Below are positions 56,901 to 64,000 of a stretch of 64,000 nt of DNA, piece by piece. The position numbers and the translations under genes are program-made. This DNA is from Argopecten irradians (lineage: Eukaryota > Mollusca > Bivalvia > Pectinida > Pectinidae). Each line of letters begins with the position of its first letter. Positions within the stretch are counted from its first letter, which is position 1. A model generated the notes under the pieces. The model did no database searches. It worked only from the letters and a program-made list of their open reading frames with translations, and had not been told where the DNA came from. The stretch spans positions 38,269,996-38,333,995 of the forward strand of contig NC_091143.1 of NCBI RefSeq assembly GCF_041381155.1. Reading direction: 5' to 3'.

Positions 56901-59900
56901 CTCGGTAAGATCGGAGATGAGTTAACTTATTCATTGACTATTATTATCATGAGTGCTCGGTAGCTCGGTAAGATCGGAGATGAGTTAACTGATTTCATTG
57001 CACTATTATTATCATGAGTGCTCGGTAGCTCGGTAAGATCGGAGATGAGTTAACTTATTCATTGACTATTATATGACTACTCGTAAGTTATACATATAGT
57101 GCTCGGTAGCTCGGTATCGAGATGATAACTATTCATTGACTATTATTATCATGAGTGCTCGGTAGCTCGGTAAGATCGGAGATGAGTTAACTTGTTCATT
57201 GACTATTATTATCATGAGTGCTCAGTAGCTCGGTAAGATCGGAGATGAGTTAACTTGTTCATTGACTATTGTTATCAGTGAGTGCTCAGTAGCTCGGTAA
57301 TATCAGAAATGAGTTAACTTATTCATTGACTATTATTATCATGAGTGCTCGGTAGCTCGGTAAGATCGGAGATGAGTTAACTTATTCATTGACTATTATT
57401 ATCATGAGTGCTCGGTAGCTCGGTAAGATCGGAGATGAGTTAACTGATTCATTGACTATTATTATCATGAGTGCTCGGTAGCTCGGTAAGATCGGAGATG
57501 AGTTAACTTGTTCATTGACTATTATTATCATGAGTGCTCGGTAGCTCGGTAAGATCGGAGATGAGTTAACTTATTCATTGACTATTATTATCATGAGTGC
57601 TCGGTAGCTCGGTAAGGTCGGAGATGAGTTAACTTATTCATTGACTATTGTTATCAGTGAGTGCTCAGTAGCTCGGTAATATCATAAATGAGTCAACTTG
57701 TTCATTGACTATTATTATCATGAGTGCTCGGTAGCTCGGTAAGATCGGAGATGAGTTAACTTGTTCATTGACTATTATTATCATGAGTGCTCGGTAGCTC
57801 GGTAAGATCGGAGATGAGTTAACTTGTTCATTGACTATTATTATCATGAGTGCTCGGTAGCTCGGTAAGATCGGAGATGAGTTAACTTGTTCATTGACTA
57901 TTATTATCATGAGTGCTCGGTAGCTCGGTAAGATCGGAGATGAGTTAACTTGTTCATTGACTATTATTATCATGAGTGCTCAGTAGCTCGGTAAGATCGG
58001 AGATGAGTTAACTTGTTCATTGACTATTGTTATCAGTGAGTGCTCAGTAGCTCGGTAAGATCGGAGATGAGTTAACTTGTTCATTGACTATTGTTATAGT
58101 GAGTGCTCAGTAGCTCGGTAATATCAGAAATGAGTTAACTTATTCATTGACTATTATTATCATGAGTGCTCGGTAGCTCGGTAAGATCGGAGATGAGTTA
58201 ACTTATTCATTGACTATTATTATCATGAGTGCTCAGTAGCTCGGTAATATCAGAAATGAGTCAACTTGTTCATTGACTATTGTTATAAGTGAGTGCTCAG
58301 TAGCTCGGTAATATCGAAATGAGTTAAATTCATTGACTAGTTATATGAGTGCTCGGTAGCTCGTAAGATCGGAGATGAGTTAACTATTCATTGACTATTG
58401 TTAAGTGAGTGCTCAGTAGCTCGGTAATATCAGAAATGAGTTAACTTATTCATTGACTATTGTTATCAGTGAGTGCTCAGTAGCTCGGTAATATCAGAAA
58501 TGAGTTAACTTATTCATTCACTATTATTATCATGAGTGCTCGGTAGCTCGGTAAGATCGGAGATGAGTTAACTGATTCATTGACTATTGTTATCAGTGAG
58601 TGCTCAGTAGCTCGGTAATATCAGAAATGAGTTAACTTATTCATTGACTATTGTTATAAGTGAGTGCTCAGTAGCTCGGTAATATCAGAAATGAGTTAAC
58701 TTATTCATTGACTATTGTTATCAGTGAGTGCTCAGTAGCTCGGTAATATCAGAAATGAGTTAACTTGTTCATTGACTATTGTTATAAGTGAGTCTGTTAT
58801 TGTGGTATAATATTTGCAGAAAAGACAACTGAGGATATCTGCATATACATAGCCGATACTACAGGGGTTACTATCATTAATGTTATATCCACTCATTGCA
58901 GTACATCAAAAGAATCGAATAACGGTACACTGTGGTTGATTGTTTTGCTTTGAATCGGGCGTCGCCCTCTCTGTAATCACCATGGAAGTTTTTGCTGACC
59001 TGCGATTGGTTCAGGTTCTTTCTCCTGAGCTGCCGTCAATTTTAATTTAAGATAATCCAGGGATGGATATAATGTCAGTGATAGTTACCCCTGGGATATT
59101 GAGGATGTTGCATATATAGTTCGACAAGAATAACTTGAAAGATATTTAATAAAGCATGAGAAGTGATACGAATCCCAACCGCCAAATACCTAGCTCATTA
59201 AGAAAACCATCCGGCTGGTGTTAGGAAACCATCCGGCTGGTGTTAGGAGGTCACTAGTTCAAACCCTGGTCTGGTCGCTATAGTTTCCCGTGACCTGTTA
59301 AGCATATAATTATTTCCATAAGTGACGATACGATATTATAAAACCAATATTTGTAAAAAAAAATAATAAAGACGTGCAAAATAAAGTGAATACCTTTTAT
59401 TGCGGTCAATAAACCGCATGACCAAATTATTATAAAATTATAGTGTCATATATCCTTAAATATTTGTTTGGGTAACAGTTTACAATACTATATGGCCCAA
59501 GGATTGCGGTGGACCTATAGAGGAGACCATAATAATGGTATCGTCACCAAGTTTTCAAACGACCTAGAACCATCGCATGTAACCATCAATGGCGACAATA
59601 CCCGGGCGTACGTCACCTTACCGGTAAGTTTGTGTGTGATTTTGTCTCTGTGTAGCTTAGTTATCTGCCCTTGCTATCCACCTTATTAAGTTTCTGGGTG
59701 ATTCTGTCTCCCAGGTAGCCGGGGTATCTGCCTTTGTTATCCACCTTATTGGTAAGTTTGTGGATGATTCCATCTTCTCGGTAGGTGGGTTATCTGCCCT
59801 TGGAATGCACCTTATTAAGTTCGTGAGTAATCCGGTTGCGCCGGATGCTTAGTTATTTGTCCTTGGTAATCACCTTGTTGGTAAGATTTTGTGCGATTAT

Positions 59901-62900
59901 GTCTCCTTTGTAGCTGGGTTATCTACCCTTGGTGTCCACCTTATTGGTAATTTTGTCGGCCATTCAGTCTCCTCGGTAACTGAGTTATCTGCCCTTGGTA
60001 TGCACATTAGCGATAAGTTTGTTTGTGATTCCAATTTCTCGGTGGCTGGGTTATCTGACTTGTTACCCACCCGATCAAGTTTGTGGGTTATTCTTTCTCC
60101 CCAGAAGCTGGACTATCTTCTTTTCATACGTGTAATGAAGAGAAATGTAAAAACAAACCTAAAACTGAATGTTTCATATGCCACATATGTATAAGTTTGT
60201 AGTAAGTTTGAGCACCCGATATTCCTTATCACGTACCTACAATAGCACTTACAATACGTTACATAATGCAGAGCAGGTACTATACCGTCTTTGTAATTGA
60301 CAGGTGGCCAATGGCATTGCGGAAATAGACCTGACAACAGATTCCTGGGTAGACATGTATAATATGGGCTACAAAGATCTTTCAGCCTTCCAAATTGACG
60401 CAAGTGACTCTGATTTCGGTGAGTTCGTTAAAGATTATTTCTCAAGACCATGGGGCAAGTGACTATCACTTTTGTTAGTCACGGTTTTACAAATATAACT
60501 GTTGTAATTTTACAAGATAATTAACGCCATTGACTATTTCTATAATGCATTAAATGCTGAACGTTACCGGACTATTCAGGTCAGTGACGATTTCTGTGAT
60601 ATATCAAACATGTTCCACCGCCGACGAATGATACTTTTCAGATTATTTATTATTTTTCTTCAGTTACAAATTACCTTACGTTTTACCGTCACTACCACTG
60701 AAAAGTTTGAGCTATTCTTTTCTAATTTTAATTCATGATTAAAATATTAAAACTAATCAATTGCATCTGGAATAAATGGAGTACTGATTGCTTATACACC
60801 AAATCCAAAATGAATTATTTTATTATGTTGCGGAGGGGCATCTTTAAATGCTGAACATTTCCTGAATATTAATGCTTGTGACTATTTCTATGATACATTA
60901 AAATTGTTTGCCATGTTAACAGATGTTTAAAGCTAATAAGGAATCAATCAATAAATGTGATACTTTAAATATTCAATTGTTTTAACGCCTCGATGCAGAA
61001 ATGTTATTTCAGCGCAGTTTCTCATGGGAAATACACTAATTAAAACTACATATTTACTTAATGTATTTTATCCACTGAAAGAAAAATATATGTTTAGATA
61101 ACGATTATAAATATATATTTGTATTCAGGTGTCAATATGGTCAGCGGTTATACGATAAGAGCTTTAAAACAACCAACTGCGGCCGTTTTTGTGAAGGGAT
61201 CATCGATTGATTACGTCGTTACAGCAAATACAGGCGCAATGAGAACTTACACGATGGACGTTCATGGAGTGGACTACACGGATAACGCTAGAGGACAAAC
61301 AGTGTTTTTCGGTAAACAAAGATTTATTCATTTATTCTTCAGACATTATAAAATATTCATAATTTATAAAAAATAATAATATGTTTAAAGGCCCACTACC
61401 TCTTTAAAACGGCTTTTATATTTTAAAATTGAAATGTAAAACGAGATTGATCATTTTGTAGTCACAAAAGTTTTAAGCTTACCGTTAATACTACGCGTAT
61501 CATCACCTTTTGGGCAATTAAATAGAAATAAATAAATGTTTATTTTCATAATTTGGGTCGTCTATGTTTCCTGCCGTCGTCCTAATTACCGCGCGGTAGT
61601 TGATTATCACTGCGCCAGACGGCAAAACAGCGAAATTAATCTTCACTGTTAACATAAATGACGCAGGATATCTTGCATTTGTTTGGTGTTGTAACCTCAT
61701 CTTATGCCGTCGATATATATTTTTTCGTTTGTTATTATCGCTTTTAAGAAACTTTTAATTGTTATTTCGGAAAAGAAGTTGCCTTTAATCATTTTATCGA
61801 TTGGTTAAGCAGCTTAACTACTGCAAAAGAAAAAAAAGTGTTTTGTTTTTATTTAAATTTTTATAGACAATCAGAAAAGGTCATATGTAAATTATTTCAA
61901 TACACACATGGTTTTTTATGATATCTAAATACATGTATGAGCTACATTGAAGTTCTTACTATCAATCAGATGGAGAACTTGACAACACGGAAATCTCTAG
62001 CACACTTGGCTCCGACCTGAATGCCAACTCACGTCTTGGTATGGTTTCATATCTTTCTTTTATTTTAGCGTCTGTTTTTTATGCTTTGCTTTGATATAAA
62101 ACATCTTGTCAAAGTGCATTGATAAATGTTCTACCGGGAAAGGAAAATTCCATATCGATAACAAAGACGGCATTGCCGTCATAAGGAAAATAAAAAATGG
62201 ACACAAATTACAGAAATAAATAAATAAAAATCTGGCGATATGTGATCTGCTAAACACTAAAATCCACATGGGAACAAGGCAACAGGTGTATACATATAAT
62301 ATGCTTAAATGTACATTTTTATCCAAGGCCGACTGCACATGAGCACTGTGGATGGACGAAGTTTTGTGTCTGGGCTTATCACCAATCTGTACACTTTTGG
62401 CGGAAGAGAACTTGGCTTCTGGGACCTTGCATTCAATACCAACACGTCAACTGCTGATGATCTGGAAACTATTGCTGCCAGTTCGTATCCCTCTGTTTTC
62501 AATGGCGATTGCTCTGATGCGACGTTAAGTCCGGCGGACGAAGCTGACTCACGCTCGGATGATCTGGTAAAGCCTACATTGTACAGGTCTAAAGCATGTT
62601 TGATTATTTAGCCCGCTACGTGTTTGTTACATAAAATATAGTTTTTGTTTTATTTACTGCATTTACCTAGTGGGTGATAAGGCTACGACTAATCTATTTA
62701 CTTGGTTCTTACATGAACATGTCAAAGTTCTAGAAGTTCTAGATTTAAGTTTACAAAATATCACCTACAGACAATCTTTTGTCAGAAGGCCTACCGTACA
62801 CTTGACTTTCTATTAACATTATTAAATTAACTAAGACAAGACATTCCGACAGCTAATGATTACGTTACTTCAATCAACCCATCCTTTCAAAACAATTGTG

Positions 62901-64000
62901 TGACCTGATCGCACAACGTACCTTAAACATCGTGCGCACATCGTACAGTCGTGCGCTCGATGTCTGCACGATGTTCTTTGGTACTCTGTGCGAACAGGTC
63001 ACTCAACTGTTTATAATCATGTAAAATGTAAATCAAGTCATATTAAAGTTTATTTACTAATACCGTATCTAAACAGAGATCCTCTTCACAGGACTCAAAA
63101 CACTTAAGATAATATATCAAAGAGTACAATGTACATGATGTTACTAAACCTTCAGATTTCAGATTTATAACTTTTATGATTCTCCCAACGCTTCTTTAAT
63201 CTGTTTTAAAATCTAAAGACGTTTTTATTTGGTTCTAAAACAACATTTTCGGGAAACTTGCTCAATATTTTTACCATTCTGAAGGCAAAAAATCTCTTGG
63301 GAAAATCCATTCTTGAATGCCGTGGGAAAAAATCAACGGACGTTTTACCATTCTGAAGGCAAAAAATCTCTTGGGAAAGTCCATTCTTGAATGCCGTGGG
63401 AAAAAATCAACGGATGTCCCCTACTACACTTACTGTGTGTGGAAGAATGGACGATGTTAGGGCCCCGAACATTGTGTACATTTTATCGTATGTTAATTTG
63501 TAGGGCCCTGAACCTTGTATACATTTTTATTGTATGTTAATTTGTAGGGCCCTGAACCTTGTATACATTTTTATTGTATGCTGATTTGTAGGGCCCCGAA
63601 CCTTGTATACATTTTTATCGTATGTTGATTTGCAGGGCCCTGAACCTTGTATACATTTTTATTGTATGTTAATTTGTAGGGCCCCGAACCTTGTACACAT
63701 TTTTATCGTATGCTGATTTGTAGGGCCCCGAACCTTGTACACATTTTTATCGTATGCTGATTTGTAGGTCCCTGAACCTTGCATACATTTTTATCGTATG
63801 CTGATCTTGCTAATTTGTAGGGCCCTGAACCTTGTATACATTTTTATGGTATGCTGATTTGTAGGGCCCTGAACCTTGCATACGTTTTTTGTAGGGCCCT
63901 GAACCTAATGTACTTGCCACCTATAAGTACAATGAAACTCCGCTGATTGCTGCTGCCGCACGGAATGGACTGATGTATCTCTATATAATGGCTTTCAATA
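50973..64000 (+). CDS. MSP130-like secreted glycoprotein, copy 2 (choice-of-anchor I beta-propeller family), nine exons, 3' end outside the window
   Basis: Tandem paralogue of copy 1 and probably the same role: a secreted glycoprotein of the MSP130 family. Exons: 50973-51150, 53605-53841, 54341-54533, 59479-59623, 60304-60418, 61129-61311, 61970-62038, 62328-62566 and 63895-64000 (continuing), phases 1,1,2,0,1,1,1,0. 488 residues are encoded before the edge. Signal peptide MRSCLCFIFLFATTVAQ. Domain landmarks in order: YLKLPDCRTANMQMFSNSAM, HVYLCDPYS, GDSPTNMEYTSDCKKLLVTN, DPIGSVTIID, EPSHVTINGDNTRAYVTLP, ANGIAEIDL, IDYVVTANTGAMRTY, LYTFGGRELGFWDL, SYPSVFNGDCSDATLSPADE and GPEPNVLATYKYNETPLIAA. 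All seven mature cysteines match copy 1. One sequon of copy 1 (CSNAS) is lost here (CSDAT). The last exon or exons, and any anchor signal, cannot be judged. Introns are swollen by minisatellites. Confidence 0.9.
51287..51432. mobile_element. Family 1 element, copy 3, intron 1 of MSP130-like gene 2
   Basis: TATTCCGCCTTTGCATTTTA, CAGAGTAACCTCCCTTCCAG and ATAGGTATCAATTGTGACGT form the left end. The right arm is partly inverted (ATGACGTCACAATAAATACC) and truncated. Confidence 0.7.
51595..51965. mobile_element. Family 4 element, copy 3 (371 bp), intron 1 of MSP130-like gene 2
   Basis: AAAGATGCTCCACCGCCGAC and GTCAGCGGTGGAGCATCTTT are inverted termini. The interior is collinear with the copy at 25712-26049. 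Confidence 0.85.
52030..52440. repeat. 38-bp minisatellite, around 10 units
   Basis: Unit TTCCTATGCTTTCCTATGGT, GTATTTTAAGTTAAGAAA; nearly identical in the middle. Intron 1 of MSP130-like gene 2. Confidence 0.92.
52830..53510. repeat. 34-bp minisatellite, around 19 units
   Basis: Unit ATAGGTCATTTACATATAAC, TTATCACAGATATC. It ends about 95 bp before exon 2 of MSP130-like gene 2. Confidence 0.92.
54050..54185. repeat. About 36-bp degenerate tandem repeat, 4 units
   Basis: ACTACCAGAAACACCATGAC, CTTGACCTGGATTTTA and variants, in intron 2 of MSP130-like gene 2. Confidence 0.6.
54587..55066. mobile_element. Family 5 element, copy 2, with a 125-bp hairpin at its left end
   Basis: 54587-54711 is a near-perfect palindrome: GTGGATATGAAGGATAGGGA, TATTCTACCCGAGGGTCACA, AAATGT, loop with ACCCGAGGCTTGCCGAGGG, then the exact inverse. 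The remainder matches 27943-28325 (ATTGCATGGGTAGCCATGCA, ATGAGTGTATTGCCC). It begins 53 bp after exon 3. Confidence 0.8.
55185..58800. repeat. 63-bp minisatellite/satellite, about 57 units (3.6 kb), intron 3 of MSP130-like gene 2
   Basis: Unit: GAGTGCTCGGTAGCTCGGTA, AGATCGGAGATGAGTTAACT, TATTCATTGACTATTATTAT, CAT. Variant classes differ at fixed sites (GTTATCAGTGAGTGCTCAG; AATATCAGAAATGAG; TTGTTC or TTATTC or TGATTC) and are interspersed, a sign of repeated local amplification. Period 63 leaves long minus-strand frames (21-residue repeat). I regard these as non-coding. Confidence 0.95.
58846..59107. mobile_element. Family 2 inverted-repeat element, diverged copy
   Basis: GATACTACAGGGGTTACTAT, AACGGTACACTGTGGTTGAT, CGGGCGTCGCCCTCTCTGTA and ATGTCAGTGATAGTTACCCC, ending TATTGAGGATG. 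The central part is inverted relative to 44996-45312. It abuts the 63-bp array. Confidence 0.7.
59185..59285 (+). repeat. Possible tRNA-derived SINE fragment
   Basis: CTAGCTCATTAAG resembles a degraded A box and AGTTCAAACCCTGG a B box about 65 bp on, the spacing enlarged by a 23-bp direct duplication (AAACCATCCGGCTGGTGTTA). It does not fold as a functional tRNA by eye. Confidence 0.35.
59624..60130. repeat. About 64-bp minisatellite starting at the exon 4 donor, around 8 units
   Basis: The first unit begins at the real donor: CACCTTACCG|GTAAGTTTGT. Later units repeat CACCTTATTGGTAAGTTTGT, then GGATGATTC, CTCGGTAGCTGGGTTATCTG and CCCTTGGTATG, so donor-like GTAAGT recurs at about 59752 and 59881. 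It fills most of intron 4 of MSP130-like gene 2. Confidence 0.88.
60610..60845. mobile_element. Family 4 element, copy 4, diverged, intron 5 of MSP130-like gene 2
   Basis: ATGTTCCACCGCCGACGAAT and GTTGCGGAGGGGCATCTTT form the ends. The interior keeps GGAGTACTGATTGCTTATAC in reverse sense to copies 1 and 3. Confidence 0.6.
61387..61800. mobile_element. Family 3 element, copy 3, opposite orientation, intron 6 of MSP130-like gene 2
   Basis: It starts AAAGGCCCACTACCTCTTTA. Internal TTACCGTTAATACTACGCG and GCGCCAGACGGCAAAACAGC are reverse complements of the 18879-19283 copy. The right end is decayed. Confidence 0.75.
62630..63268. other. Intron 8 sequence, plain
   Basis: No repeat partner or exon. 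A short palindromic run around ATCGTGCGCACATCGTACAG then TCGTGCGCTCGATG occurs near 62930. Confidence 0.35.
63269..63416. repeat. About 74-bp direct duplication
   Basis: TTTACCATTCTGAAGGCAAA, AAATCTCTTGGGAAA, TTGAATGCCGTGGGAAAAAA, TCAACGGA occurs twice with two mismatches. Intron 8 of MSP130-like gene 2. Confidence 0.9.
63461..63894. repeat. 44-bp minisatellite carrying copies of the exon 9 splice acceptor, around 10 units
   Basis: Unit: GGGCCCTGAACCTTGTATAC, ATTTTTATCGTATGCTGATT, TGTA. Each unit holds TTTGTAG|GGCCCTGAACC, the same bases that form the real acceptor and the first codons of exon 9 at 63891-63905. Copies differ mainly at CCC/CCT and TATAC/TACAC. Confidence 0.93.

Noticed and set aside
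55185-58800. Long open frames on the minus strand encoding 21-residue repeats
   Set aside because: They follow from a 63-bp period (multiple of three), lie in an intron, and have no start context or splice sites.
59185-59285. Functional tRNA gene
   Set aside because: Boxes are degraded and the internal duplication prevents a cloverleaf; at most a SINE fragment.

Overview
This window is animal nuclear DNA, most likely from a bivalve mollusc. The genes are split by GT-AG introns, intergenic DNA is AT-rich, and much of the window consists of short inverted-repeat elements, minisatellites and dispersed repeats of the kind I associate with bivalve genomes. All recognised genes lie on the + strand. 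Species cannot be fixed from the sequence alone.

Layout. (1) 332-6164: the last four coding exons of a CREB-regulated transcription coactivator (CRTC), followed by a long 3' region. (2) About 6.2-19.4 kb: mostly repeats, including a decayed non-LTR retrotransposon (about 16055-18420) split by a 1.2-kb pogo/Tigger-like element. (3) 19516-22955: a complete four-exon KXD1 gene (KxDL-motif subunit of the BORC/BLOC-1 lysosome-positioning machinery). (4) 26137-28567: three phase-compatible exons of a gene I do not recognise. (5) 29.8-30.3 kb: a frameshifted stretch resembling the integrase core of bacterial IS21-type (IstA) transposases. (6) 31362-44749 and 50973-beyond 64000: two tandem paralogues of the MSP130 family (mesenchyme-specific cell-surface glycoprotein, related to bacterial 'choice-of-anchor I' beta-propeller proteins). 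The first is complete with ten coding exons. The second runs off the right edge inside its ninth exon.

The two MSP130-like genes share every intron position and phase that can be compared (1,1,2,0,1,1,1,0), all seven mature-chain cysteines and the same orientation, so they arose by tandem duplication. MSP130 is associated with biomineralisation in sea urchins, and a published hypothesis proposes bacterial origin by horizontal transfer. Both genes here encode predicted secreted proteins.

The most unusual structure is in the introns of the MSP130 pair. At least three minisatellites abut splice sites and contain copies of the splice signal itself: the acceptor plus exon start in intron 8 of copy 2, and donors in intron 4 of copy 2 and intron 7 of copy 1. 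Intron 3 of copy 2 holds a 3.6-kb array of a 63-bp unit. At least six families of short inverted-repeat elements recur across the window, some nested. Coordinates of repeat edges are approximate (plus or minus a few bases, more for degenerate ones); splice coordinates were worked out by hand from frame and consensus.
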